Position numbers and translations under genes: made by a program. From the NCBI GenBank assembly GCA_964472095.1, contig CAYYIV010000012.1:55080-119079 (forward strand): 64,000 nucleotides of DNA. Reading direction: 5' to 3'. The notes below the pieces were generated by a model. The model saw nothing but the letters and a program-made list of their open reading frames with translations, did not search any database and was not told the origin of the DNA. This document shows positions 35,771-44,083 of the stretch, piece after piece. This DNA comes from Pelagibius sp964472095. GTDB taxonomy: Bacteria; Pseudomonadota; Alphaproteobacteria; Kiloniellales; Kiloniellaceae. Position 1 is the first letter of the stretch, and each line of letters starts with the position of its first letter.

Positions 35771-36492
35771 GGCAATTGCTCCCGTCCCGCGCTCGCGATC
35801 TCCAGGATCAGCTTGCGGATGAGGGCGTCGACGAATTCTGTCTCCTGCTCGACGGCGATGGCGAAGGCGCCCATGCCGCCGATGACGTCGCGGCGGTAGT
35901 GCTCAACCAGGCTGGTGCCGCCGGGGCCGGTAAGGCCGCCGCTGCGGTAGTGCAGGGCGAGGCCGTTGATGACGATGCCGGCATCGAGCGCCAACGCGCG
36001 CGCCAGTGGCAGCGGCATGCCGCCGCGCTGGCCGGCGTCGCCGGAGACGTCGATCACCCTGCGATAGCCGTCGAAGCCGTTGCCCGCCATCCACTGCTGG
36101 CAGAAGGCGATGGCGTTGCTGATGGAGTTCCAGCCGAAGGCGCGGCGGGGCGCGGCGACCACGGCCTCGGCGAAGGCCTCGGCCTGTGCGGCGCTCCCGA
36201 TCAGCGTCCAATCGACAATGGGGTGCATGGAGTCGGGCCCGCCCCATTCCATCAGCGCGATGGCGACGGCGCCCTCGAAGCCCGAGGTCATGATGTCGAC
36301 CACCTGCGGGTCGCTGACCGCCAGGGCGTAGGCCTGGCGCTGGAAGACGAACTCGTCCTCCTGGATCGAGCCGGAGCCGTCGACGGCGAGGCAGAGTTCC
36401 AGGTCGACCTTCTGTCGCGCGCCTTCCTGCGCCTGAGCTGCCGGCGGTAGCAGTAAGACACCGGAGAAGATCAGCAGACAAACGAACCGCAT
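35749..36492 (-). CDS. Secreted VWA protein (DUF1194)
   Basis: 247 residues. The signal peptide is MRFVCLLIFSGVLLLPPAAQA. The rest is a von Willebrand factor A-like DUF1194 domain: LCLAVDGSGSIQEDEF is the metal-site DxSxS block, GPDSMHPIVDW, GWNSISNAI and VIDVSGDAGQRGG follow with further metal-site residues. VWA domains bind protein ligands through a metal ion. DUF1194 proteins have no established function that I know. Convergent overlap with the CBS gene. Confidence 0.85.
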   Translation of the reverse strand: MRFVCLLIFSGVLLLPPAAQAQEGARQKVDLELCLAVDGSGSIQEDEFVFQRQAYALAVSDPQVVDIMTSGFEGAVAIALMEWGGPDSMHPIVDWTLIGSAAQAEAFAEAVVAAPRRAFGWNSISNAIAFCQQWMAGNGFDGYRRVIDVSGDAGQRGGMPLPLARALALDAGIVINGLALHYRSGGLTGPGGTSLVEHYRRDVIGGMGAFAIAVEQETEFVDALIRKLILEIASAGREQLPQAFPPM

Positions 36493-36583
36493 CGCATGCG
36501 CCTCCCTTTGCTCCCTCGATGATGGCCAGCGCGCCGGCGGCCGTCAAAAGGGGATGTAGGGCGCAGGCGCGCCGCGGCGAGCG

Positions 36584-36907
36584 TTACGCGTTTTCGGGCA
36601 GCAGCTCCTGCACCACCTCGAAGCCCTCGAACTCCGGATGGGAGAGATAGAGGCCGCTGTTGCCGCCGGCATTGCGGTGCGCCGCGCGGAAGGCCTCCGA
36701 CTTCGTCCAGGCCTCGAAGGTACTGGCCGAGGCCCAGACCGTGTGCGAGGAATACAACGTATGGTCGTCGCGCTGCGGCCCCTTCAGCAGGCTGAAAGCC
36801 TTGAAGCCCGGCACGCCCCTCAGGTGGGTGTCACGGCTCTTCCAGACGTCCTCGAAGGCGGCCTCCTGGCCGTGCTTCACCTTGAAGCGGTTCATGGCGA
36901 TGAACAT
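36584..36907 (-). CDS. Heme-degrading monooxygenase-like protein
   Basis: 107 residues of the ABM fold: FIAMNRFKVKHGQEAAFEDVW at the start, VPGFKAFSLLKG, LYSSHTVWAS and FEAWTKSEAFRAAHRNAG. This matches the HmuQ/HmuD-like heme oxygenases of rhizobia by pattern. Such enzymes open heme to release iron. An Irr/Fur-like site about 70-90 bp upstream supports an iron role. Confidence 0.75.
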   Translation of the reverse strand: MFIAMNRFKVKHGQEAAFEDVWKSRDTHLRGVPGFKAFSLLKGPQRDDHTLYSSHTVWASASTFEAWTKSEAFRAAHRNAGGNSGLYLSHPEFEGFEVVQELLPENA

Positions 36908-36974
36908 GGGCTTTCCTCAAATGGCAGCGATGGAACGGGCGCCATGATGGCGGTCCCTAACGGCGACCGCAAGG

Positions 36975-36996
36975 TTTTTGCGAATCATTCTTAAGT
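36975..36996. promoter_or_regulatory. Irr/Fur-like iron box
   Basis: TTTTGCGAAT-C-ATTCTTAAGT: an imperfect inverted repeat around GAATCATTC, close to the alphaproteobacterial Irr element (TTTAGAA..TTCTAAA). It lies 70-90 bp upstream of the heme monooxygenase-like start. Confidence 0.45.
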
Positions 36997-37562
36997 AAAT
37001 TCAAGCGGGTTTATGCTTGGTGAAGGCACTCCCCGGCATTGTTCGGTTGGGCGTCGAAGATCACGGCACCGACGTTACGGACGGGGGGCGCCGACCATGG
37101 TGGTGCGGCCGGCGCGTCTCCCGCTCGGCCCGTCGGCTGCCGTCTCCGAGAGCACCCCCGTGAAGTGCGCGCTGCGCGTGACAGCGCGTCCCGGCCGAGC
37201 GGGCGTCGGCGCGGAGCCGTCCGCAGGGCCCGAACCTCTACTCAATGACGTGGTGTGTGATTCGCTCGACGATTGCAGTGTCGTGCTGCCGTGCTGTCGC
37301 AACCATTTCTCTATTGGTCAGGTGTTGGCGCATTTTGATGCTGGGCGTTCGAACGATCTCATGCTTAAATTCCATGCTGCCGAAGACCAGATCGCGATTC
37401 TGCCGCGATCAATTACGCGATTGGTTTACTCAATTGGTTTTTCTAGTCGGGTGAAGAGGACTTGGTTTCGGTTGCATCGTTTCCGCGGGGTCCGCACTGA
37501 TTCACAATTTAAGATAGTGGAAGATGCGTTGTCGGACCGGTTAAGTGTAACAGGAGAGTTGG
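36997..37562. other. Gene-poor region before the catabolic block
   Basis: About 570 bp. The left part to 37230 is very GC-rich, the right part clearly AT-richer. A long open frame on the plus strand (37013-37582) lacks a recognisable domain and overlaps the FAH gene start, so I do not accept it. A possible regulator remnant is on the minus strand at 37238-37408. The composition step suggests a junction of transferred DNA. Confidence 0.4.
37238..37408 (-). pseudogene. Possible C-terminal remnant of a GntR/FCD regulator
   Basis: A 56-codon open stretch closed by stops on both sides. Its end, NREMVATARQHDTAIVERI followed by THHVIE, resembles the last helix of FCD-type GntR regulators (pattern H..I..A...RD...A...M..H). 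No DNA-binding part is found nearby. If correct, the original regulator of the catabolic block has been lost. Confidence 0.25.
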
Positions 37563-38522
37563 ATGCGTTTGGCGACGGTTGATCTTGGATCCAGGACAGC
37601 GGCCGCGGTCATTCTGGCCGATGGCTCGGCACTGGTGCTCGATGCGTTGAGTGCCTTGGACAACGACCTTCCGCCCGCAGTGTCGGCAGCCTTCGCCTCG
37701 GGTTCGGCGCTCGCCGTGATTGCCGCAGGGCCCGCAGCGCTCGAGGCAGCCGCCATCGCGGTGGCCCAGGCAGAGGCCGGGCGGTTGCCGGACGCCGTGC
37801 GGCCCGCAGACGCGCTGCGGCTCCGCGCTCCCCTACCTCATCCGGCGAAGAACGTTGTCTGTGTCGGTCGCAACTATGCCGAGCACATCGCGGAGGGCGA
37901 GCGCGCGCAGAACATCAAGATCGGCGTCACCGAGCATCCGGTGTTCTTCACCAAGCCCGCGACCGCAGTCATAGGCCCCGGCGAGTCGATCCCGATCTTC
38001 CCGCACCTGTCTTCCAAGATCGACTACGAGGTCGAGCTGGCGGTGGTGATGGCCAAGGCAGGCCGCGACATTCCCGCCGAGAAGGCGTTAGAGTATGTCT
38101 ACGGCTACACCATTCTCAACGACGTGACGGCTCGCGACATCCAGCGGCGTCACGGGGGACAGTTCTTCAAGGGCAAGGCCCTGGACGGGTCCTGCCCGAT
38201 GGGACCATGGATCGTGACCGCCGATGAAATTCGCAACCCTGCGGATCTCGGGATCCGTCTGTGGGTCAATGGCGAGCTTCGCCAGGACAGCAACACGGGG
38301 GCGATGATCTTCGACATCCCGACGCTGATCGCCTCGATGTCGGAGGGCATGACGCTGGAGCCGGGCGATATTCTGGCAACAGGCACCCCGTCGGGCGTCG
38401 GCTATGCCATGGAGCCGCCGGCGTTCCTTAAAGATGGAGATGTTGTGACCTGTGAAATCGACGGGATCGGCCGGCTCGAAAACACGGTGAGTATCGTGGA
38501 AGCGGCGCGCCGCGTTGCCTGA
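37563..38522 (+). CDS. Fumarylacetoacetate hydrolase family protein
   Basis: 319 residues. The N-terminal 100 residues are a variable cap; the FAH core has NVVCVGRNYAEHIAEGE, VFFTKPATAVIGPGESI, SKIDYEVELAVVM (metal Glu residues), YGYTILNDVTARDIQR, KALDGSCPMGPWIV and ILATGTPSGVGYAMEPP. The family splits carbon-carbon bonds or acts as decarboxylase or dehydratase on 2-keto acids. It heads a set with an NMT1-type ABC importer and an Ldh-family oxidoreductase. Ribosome site AGGAGA, 6 nt before ATG 37563. Confidence 0.9.
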   Translation: MRLATVDLGSRTAAAVILADGSALVLDALSALDNDLPPAVSAAFASGSALAVIAAGPAALEAAAIAVAQAEAGRLPDAVRPADALRLRAPLPHPAKNVVCVGRNYAEHIAEGERAQNIKIGVTEHPVFFTKPATAVIGPGESIPIFPHLSSKIDYEVELAVVMAKAGRDIPAEKALEYVYGYTILNDVTARDIQRRHGGQFFKGKALDGSCPMGPWIVTADEIRNPADLGIRLWVNGELRQDSNTGAMIFDIPTLIASMSEGMTLEPGDILATGTPSGVGYAMEPPAFLKDGDVVTCEIDGIGRLENTVSIVEAARRVA

Positions 38523-38558
38523 AAGGCCGGGCGGAATTCAGCACTCCGTCCGGAAAAG

Positions 38559-38611
38559 CAAGTCAAGCTGACAAAAAACAAGTCGAACTGACAAACAAGT
38601 CAAACTGACAA
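38559..38611. repeat. Three direct repeats of a 16-bp unit
   Basis: CAAGTCAAGCTGACAA (38559), CAAGTCGAACTGACAA (38579) and CAAGTCAAACTGACAA (38596), spaced 20 and 17 bp, ending 12 nt before the binding-protein start. Close spacing of near-identical units suggests an operator array or a recent duplication. Confidence 0.8.
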
Positions 38612-38623
38612 TGGGAGTGCGCC

Positions 38624-39667
38624 ATGTGGATTACCAGACGTGGAATAAGCGGGCTTCGGCCTGCAACGACCGGCCTTCTCACCGCGGCATTCGTCGCGCT
38701 TGCCGGAATGCCCGCCTCGGGGCAGGACCTGACGCCGGTGACGTTCGTTCAACCGAGCCCCTCAGCCATCAACTCCTTCCCCGTCTTCGTGGCGATCGGC
38801 GAGGGTTTCTTCGCTGACGAGGGACTGCAGGTCACGGTCGAATCGATCAACGGTTCGGGTCCGGTGCTTCAGGCGCTGTCGGCCGGCCAGGCACACTTCG
38901 GACGCCCCGGACCGGGACCGGTCCTCGCAGCGCGCGGCCGCGGCGTCGACGTCGTCTTCATATACAACGTTGCTGCGCGGACAAATTTCGGCATCGTGGT
39001 CGAGCAGGATTCCGAGTTCGAGTCGGTAACCGATCTTCGCGGCAAGACGATCGGCACCGGCACGGCCGACGGTGCCGAAGTCGGCTTCGCCCGCAACGTG
39101 CTGCTCGGCGCCGGCATGACCGAAGGCACGGACTTCACCTTCCTCACCGTCGGTGACGGCGGGCCGGCCACGGCCGCCTTCACCCGGGGCGATATGTCCG
39201 CCTATGCCGCGTCGACGGCCGATGCCGCGATCCTGAACCAGCGCGGACTACCCGTGCGCGACATCACGCCGGAGGAATATCAGTCCTTCTTCGGCAACGG
39301 ACTCGCCACGATGGGCGACACGATCCGCGACAACCCGGATCTGGTCGAGAAGTTCGGCCGGGCCTTCGCGCGCGGCCATGCCTTCGCCCTGGACGACGCC
39401 AACCGGGAAACGGTCCTTGCGCACCTCAAGGCGGGGAACCAGCAGGAGAGCGAGGACGCCGAGTTTGCCTCGGCGCTGTTCGACGCAGTTCGCTCGAAGA
39501 CGATCCCCATTGATGCTTCGAAGGGGCTAGGCTACCAACCACCCGAGGTCTGGGCGGAATGGCAGGACAGCCTGATTGCCACCGGCGATCTGGCCGCACC
39601 GCTCGACGATCTGTCGGCCGCATACACCAATGACTTCGTCGCGGCCTGGAACGAAGGCCTGAATTGA
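38624..39667 (+). CDS. ABC transporter substrate-binding protein (NMT1/TauA-like)
   Basis: 347 residues with a signal peptide (RPATTGLLTAAFVALAGMPAS, cleavage near SGQD; preceded by a basic stretch). The fold follows NMT1/SsuA proteins: VFVAIGEGFFADEGLQVTVE, GSGPVLQALSAGQAHFG, DLRGKTIGTGTADGAE and AYAASTADAAILNQRGL. Such proteins bind small sulfonates, pyrimidine precursors, nitriles or aromatic acids. The ATPase and permease follow with overlapping codons. Ribosome site GGGAG. Confidence 0.9.
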   Translation: MWITRRGISGLRPATTGLLTAAFVALAGMPASGQDLTPVTFVQPSPSAINSFPVFVAIGEGFFADEGLQVTVESINGSGPVLQALSAGQAHFGRPGPGPVLAARGRGVDVVFIYNVAARTNFGIVVEQDSEFESVTDLRGKTIGTGTADGAEVGFARNVLLGAGMTEGTDFTFLTVGDGGPATAAFTRGDMSAYAASTADAAILNQRGLPVRDITPEEYQSFFGNGLATMGDTIRDNPDLVEKFGRAFARGHAFALDDANRETVLAHLKAGNQQESEDAEFASALFDAVRSKTIPIDASKGLGYQPPEVWAEWQDSLIATGDLAAPLDDLSAAYTNDFVAAWNEGLN

Positions 39668-40476
39668 TGGGTCCAACAGCAGTCGTCTCGCCCGCGCAGC
39701 TCGCGCCGGGCGAGACGGTCTACGAGCTTTCCGGCGTGGAGAAGACCTACGCCCGGAACGGCATCCGCGCGCTGGAGGGGATCACGCTCGCCCTGAACAA
39801 GGGCAGCTTCTGCTCCGTGATCGGATCGAGCGGCTGTGGCAAATCCACGCTGCTGAAGATCATGGCGGGCCTGATTCCCCCCACGAAGGGGCGGGTCATC
39901 CTGGCGGACAGGCCGGTGACGGGTCCACGACGGGACATCGGCATGATGTTCCAGCAGGCGACGCTGTTCCCCTGGCGGACCACCATCGAGAATGTCGTGC
40001 TGCCCATCGAGATCCGAGACGGCCGCGCCGCCGCCCGCGCCGCGCGCGATCGGGGCCTGGCACTGTTGGACCTCGTCGGGCTCAAGGGATTCGAGGACGT
40101 CTACCCCAACGCGCTGTCCGGCGGCATGGCGCAACGCGCCGCGATCTGCCGGATGCTGGTAACCGAGCCCGCCGTGCTGCTGCTCGACGAGCCGTTCAGT
40201 GCGCTCGACGAGTTGTCGCGCGATTTCATGAACATGGAGCTTCAGCGCATCTGCCTTGATCGCAGTGCCACCAGCTTCCTCGTTACCCATTCGATTCCCG
40301 AGGCGGTGATTCTCTCGGATATCGTCTACGTGATGAAGCCGCGGCCGGGGCGCATCGCGGAGGCGGTAGCGATCGACCTGCCGCGTCCGCGCACACTCGA
40401 TATGATCACCACGCCCCGCTTCGGTGCGCTGGTCGAACACATCCGCAGCCGGCTCGACAAGGAGGCCTTCATTTGA
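39667..40476 (+). CDS. ABC transporter ATPase (SsuB/TauB-like)
   Basis: 269 residues. Walker A GSSGCGKS (about residues 55-62), Q-loop MMFQQATLFPWRT, signature LSGGMAQRAAICR, Walker B AVLLLDEPFSALDE and switch His in FLVTHSIPEAV are all canonical. It powers the NMT1-type importer. ATG 39667 overlaps the binding-protein stop TGA. Confidence 0.93.
   Translation: MGPTAVVSPAQLAPGETVYELSGVEKTYARNGIRALEGITLALNKGSFCSVIGSSGCGKSTLLKIMAGLIPPTKGRVILADRPVTGPRRDIGMMFQQATLFPWRTTIENVVLPIEIRDGRAAARAARDRGLALLDLVGLKGFEDVYPNALSGGMAQRAAICRMLVTEPAVLLLDEPFSALDELSRDFMNMELQRICLDRSATSFLVTHSIPEAVILSDIVYVMKPRPGRIAEAVAIDLPRPRTLDMITTPRFGALVEHIRSRLDKEAFI
40459..40465 (+). promoter_or_regulatory. Shine-Dalgarno supporting a TTG start
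   Basis: AAGGAGG inside the ATPase gene, 7 nt before TTG 40473. The next in-frame Met lies inside the first membrane helix, so TTG is the likely start of the permease. Confidence 0.65.
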
Positions 40477-41333
40477 GCAACGTCGAACGTTTCGCGGAGC
40501 ACGACTCACAATTGGATACGGTTTGGGTCGAGCAGGTCAGCTGGCTCGACCGGGTGCCGCGCGCGGTCTCCATGATCTTCGTCTTCGCGGTCTTTATCGC
40601 GCTGTGGCAACTGGTGACGCAGCTCGCCCTCGTCTCGCCGATCATCCTGCCGACGCCGGCGGAGACCTTTTGGGACCTCGTCTTTGTCGGGCGCAACCTG
40701 ATCGGCGCCGACTACATGCTCGACGCGCTCTGGATCACGCTGCTCGAGGTGATGTACGGCTTCGCGCTGGCCATCGCCATCGGCTTCTCGCTGGGCGTAC
40801 TGGTCGGCGAGACGGCCTTCGGCGAACGGGCGATCATGCCGTACCTGGTCGCCATCGATACGATGCCCAAGGTCGCCTTCGCCCCGCTGTTCGTGGCCTG
40901 GCTGGGCTTCGGCATTGCATCCAAGGTGGCCCTGGCCGCCTTCATTGCGACCTTTCCGATCGTGGTGGGCACCGCCGCCGGGCTGCATGCCGCCGACGAG
41001 AACGCGCGGATGCTGTTCAAGACCATGGGGGCGAGCCGCTGGCAGACGCTGTGGAAGATGAAGCTGCCGACGGGACTGCCGCATATCTTCACCGGCCTCA
41101 AGATCGGCGCGGTGGGCGTCATGGCGGGGGCGATCACCGGCGAGTTCCTGGGCGGGGGCAGGGGGTTCGGCGAGCTGATCCGGGTCGCCGCCTCGCAGCT
41201 CAACACACCGCGGGTGTTCTCGCTGATCCTCTATCTGAGCCTGGTCGGACTGGCGCTCTTCGCCTCGGTGGTCTGGACCCAGCGCAAGTTCGTGTTCTGG
41301 CACAAGGACCGCGTGCTGGGCAACGATGGCTGA
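40473..41333 (+). CDS. ABC transporter permease (SsuC/TauC-like)
   Basis: 286 residues with about six helices. AISMIFVFAVFIALWQLVTQL-like helix 1 begins near residue 30; MPKVAFAPLFVAWLGFGIAS and ADENARMLFKTMGASRWQTL (EAA loop region) are typical of SsuC-type permeases. The start is TTG 40473, overlapping the ATPase stop and backed by AAGGAGG. The end overlaps the next gene by 8 bp. Confidence 0.88.
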   Translation: MSNVERFAEHDSQLDTVWVEQVSWLDRVPRAVSMIFVFAVFIALWQLVTQLALVSPIILPTPAETFWDLVFVGRNLIGADYMLDALWITLLEVMYGFALAIAIGFSLGVLVGETAFGERAIMPYLVAIDTMPKVAFAPLFVAWLGFGIASKVALAAFIATFPIVVGTAAGLHAADENARMLFKTMGASRWQTLWKMKLPTGLPHIFTGLKIGAVGVMAGAITGEFLGGGRGFGELIRVAASQLNTPRVFSLILYLSLVGLALFASVVWTQRKFVFWHKDRVLGNDG

Positions 41334-42384
41334 ACGCGTGACCGACAGCGTCCCGGCCGCCGATCTCGAGGCTTTCGTCGTCCGCGTCTTCGAGGCGCTG
41401 GGCGTGCCCGCGCCGGATGCGCGGACGGTCGCCGGGCTGATGGTCGAGGCGGATATGCTGGGCCATGAAACCCATGGCGTGTTTCGCCTGCGCCAGTACG
41501 TGAACCGCCTGCGCGACGGCGGCTGCAATCCAGCTCCCAAAGTGTCCGTGCTGAACGAAACCGCCGCAACCGCTCTGATCGACGGTGACGACGGCCTCGG
41601 CCATCTCGCCCTGAAGGCCGCATGCGACCTGGCCATGTCCAAGGCAAAGGCCGCGGGCATCGGATGGGTCGGGGTGCGGCGCGGCAACCATGCCGGACCG
41701 GCGGCGCTCTATGTCAGGCCGCAGGCCGCCGCCGGTATGATCGGCCTCTGTGCCGCCGTCGGCAGCGCCAACCACGTCGCCCCCTATGGCGGCACGGATC
41801 TCCTGCTCGGCACCAATCCCATCGCCATCAGCTCGCCGAGCGGTGGGGACGATCCCTTCGTGCTCGACATGGCGACCACCGTCGCCGCGGTGGGCAAGAT
41901 CAAGGTGCTGGCCCAGCGCGGCGAGCCGATGCCCGAGGGCTGGATGGTCGGCCGCGACGGCCGCCCGCTGACCGATCCGGCGCGACGCGACGAAGGCTAC
42001 CTGCTGCCCATCGGCGGGCCGAAAGGTTATGGCCTCAGCCTCGCCATCGGCCTGCTGGCGGGCCTGCTGAACGGAGCGGCGCTGGGCAGCGAGGTGGTGG
42101 ACTTCACGAGCCAGACGCGCAGTTCTACGAATACCGGACAGTTCGTCGCGGCCATCGACATCGCGGCCTTCGGCGACCCCGCGACCTACGCCGCCTCTGC
42201 CGCGCGGGTCTTCGCGGAGATGCGGGCCTCGCCGCCGCTGCCCGGCCATGATCCCGTGCGGATCCCCGGCGACGGCAAGGCCGCTGCCCGCGCTCATCGT
42301 GCAGCGCAGGGGCTGGAGATGCATGCGGCGCTCCGCCGCGAGCTGGATGCGATTGCCACGGAGTTCGAAGTCGAAGGCCTTTAG
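41326..42384 (+). CDS. Ldh-family (malate/L-lactate type) oxidoreductase
   Basis: 352 residues of the NAD(P)-dependent Ldh2/malate dehydrogenase family. ADMLGHETHGVFRLRQYV holds the catalytic His block (about residue 45), GVRRGNHAGPAALYV and LLGTNPIAISSPSGG are substrate and cofactor blocks, and GGPKGYGLSLAIGLLAG the C-terminal glycine-rich motif. Members reduce or oxidise 2-oxo/2-hydroxy acids, including sulfolactate and ureidoglycolate. It overlaps the permease gene, so it belongs to the same operon and probably acts on the imported compound. Confidence 0.88.
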   Translation: MAERVTDSVPAADLEAFVVRVFEALGVPAPDARTVAGLMVEADMLGHETHGVFRLRQYVNRLRDGGCNPAPKVSVLNETAATALIDGDDGLGHLALKAACDLAMSKAKAAGIGWVGVRRGNHAGPAALYVRPQAAAGMIGLCAAVGSANHVAPYGGTDLLLGTNPIAISSPSGGDDPFVLDMATTVAAVGKIKVLAQRGEPMPEGWMVGRDGRPLTDPARRDEGYLLPIGGPKGYGLSLAIGLLAGLLNGAALGSEVVDFTSQTRSSTNTGQFVAAIDIAAFGDPATYAASAARVFAEMRASPPLPGHDPVRIPGDGKAAARAHRAAQGLEMHAALRRELDAIATEFEVEGL

Positions 42385-42819
42385 ATTGGCTGACCTGAAA
42401 GACTTGCGGGTGTGACTCAGCAGTGGCGGCCAGGCGCCGGCGCCGGCGCGCGGGGCCGAGGGCAAGAATTATGCGAATGGTTCGCAGCAAGGGGCCACAC
42501 CACTGCTCTGCCGCAAGTGGGACTCCGAAGTTTCTCGCGTGACGAGAACCCCCCTTTCTTGCGCTCGCGGCAATAGCGATTTATGGTTTCGGATTGCGGA
42601 TCTGAATGAGCATCGCCTGTTGACCATCGTCCGCATCGGCCGCGCATGGCACCAGGCCTGTACCGTTCTTGAGTGTTGCTGACCTCGAGGGGAGACGGGA
42701 GCGCAATTAACAGCTGACGACAAGGCCCGTGGACTGATGAGGGCCTTTGCCGATTTCGTCGCCGACGCCTCTTCCGAGCAAAAAAATATAATAAGCACAA
42801 GCAAAGGGAGGAACATGTG
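42385..42819 (+). other. Intergenic region before the second TRAP operon
   Basis: 435 bp with no accepted gene. AAGGCCC (42722-42728) and GGGCCTT (42741-42747) form a stem of 7 bp. A short frame ending at 42820 (LTADDKARGLMRAFADFVAD) overlaps the TRAP start by ATGTGATG and has coding-like third-base GC; it may be the tail of a lost gene. AAAAAAATATAATAAG at about 42781 gives TATAAT, a possible -10 close to the start. Confidence 0.4.
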
Positions 42820-43971
42820 ATGGAACGAATCACGACTTCGTTCAGTGGCTATGGGAATCTTTGCAGCCTCACGGTATCGGTAACCGCCGCCGCCGTGTTG
42901 ATGCTGGGCACTTTCCACACAAGCCCCGCCGCCGCGGAGGAAGCGCAGCCTGTCATCATCCGCCTCGTCGCGGATCATCCGCCGCCCCCGCACCCCGCCG
43001 CGATTTCGCAGACCTACTTTCAGAAGCGTCTTTCCGAAGTGATCCCGGGAAGCGAGGTTCGCCTGTATCACGCTGGTGCGCTCTACACGATACCGGAAGC
43101 ACTCGAGGCCATGAGTGAGGGCAACCTCGAAATGACCTGGGGTCAGTTCGGCAAGACCGCCGCCAGCGATCTCTGGATGAACGTCGTCGCCGGTCCGATG
43201 CTGCTGACGACCCCTGCGGCGATTGAGCAGTTCGACAGTTTGGAAACCGTTGCCATGCTGAAGGAGCGGTTCGACAAAGAACACGACGTCAAGGTGTTCG
43301 GCACCGCGCATATGAGCATGTACATGGGCGTCGGCGGCAAGGAGCGCATCCGGACTCCCGACGACCTGAAAGGCAAGAAGTGGCGCAGCATGGGTCCGGC
43401 CGAGAATGCCGCTCTTGACGCGTGGGGCGCCAATCCCGTGACCATGACCTTCGGCGACGTGCCGCCCGCCCTGCAGACTGGCGTGCTTGACGGCTTGCTC
43501 ACCAGCCTCGGTGGCTGGAATTCGGTACGCAACCAGGCGCCGTTCTACACCGTTGCGGGCATCAACGGCATCGTCGGCGACTACTACTGGTTCGGCGTCA
43601 ACAAGAAGTGGTGGGGCAGCCTGAACCAGGCGACTCAGGACGCGATCGAGAATCTGATCGTGGAGGAGGTCCTGCCGTTCCAACACCAGATCAACTGGTG
43701 CAATGATCAGCGGTTGCTGAAGGTGATGCAGACGGATGACCCGACCAAGCCGGGCATCTATGTCCTCAGCGAAGACGAGCGCCAGCAATTCGCCATCGCG
43801 CTCGGCGACGCAACCACCGAATGGGTGAAGGCCAACACGCCGGCCGACGCCGATGAGTGGGTGGACCGCTTCGCCAGCGAGGCGCGCGCCGCGTCCGCAG
43901 CCCATCCGATGGGCACATCCAAGATGGAAAAGACGGACTGCGATCAGTTCGCGGAGTATTTCCCGAACTAG
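42820..43971 (+). CDS. TRAP transporter substrate-binding protein (DctP family)
   Basis: 383 residues. The signal peptide covers about residues 1-37 (SLTVSVTAAAVLMLGTF, cleavage near AAAEEA). The mature fold includes GSEVRLYHAGALYTIPEALE, DDLKGKKWRSMGPAENAAL with the substrate-binding Arg, and FGDVPPALQTGVLDGLLTS. It lacks close likeness to the first TRAP binding protein, so the substrate differs. GTG at 42817 is a possible alternative start. Ribosome site GGGAGG. Confidence 0.9.
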   Translation: MERITTSFSGYGNLCSLTVSVTAAAVLMLGTFHTSPAAAEEAQPVIIRLVADHPPPPHPAAISQTYFQKRLSEVIPGSEVRLYHAGALYTIPEALEAMSEGNLEMTWGQFGKTAASDLWMNVVAGPMLLTTPAAIEQFDSLETVAMLKERFDKEHDVKVFGTAHMSMYMGVGGKERIRTPDDLKGKKWRSMGPAENAALDAWGANPVTMTFGDVPPALQTGVLDGLLTSLGGWNSVRNQAPFYTVAGINGIVGDYYWFGVNKKWWGSLNQATQDAIENLIVEEVLPFQHQINWCNDQRLLKVMQTDDPTKPGIYVLSEDERQQFAIALGDATTEWVKANTPADADEWVDRFASEARAASAAHPMGTSKMEKTDCDQFAEYFPN

Positions 43972-44015
43972 AGCCGGCAACATTACGGCTTCGCAAAATC
44001 AGGTTTGACCACCTG

Positions 44016-44057
44016 AATGCGGGATGGGAGAGGCAACAGCTTCACCCATCCCGTATT
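44016..44057 (+). repeat. Stem-loop between TRAP binding protein and permease genes
   Basis: AATGCGGGATGGG (44016-44028) pairs with CCCATCCCGTATT (44045-44057), 13 bp with one G-T pair and a 16-nt loop. No T-run follows. It probably shields the binding-protein message. Confidence 0.6.
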
Positions 44058-44083
44058 GCGTATGCCGGAGGGGGGGGACGCGC

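Noticed and set aside
37013..37582. Plus-strand open frame of 189 codons before the FAH gene
   Set aside because: No domain, unlikely codon pattern across a composition step, and it overlaps the FAH start with its ribosome site.
42469..43983. Minus-strand frame of 504 codons over the second TRAP binding-protein gene
   Set aside because: Shadow of the binding-protein gene; the upstream part lies in the intergenic region and shows no domain.
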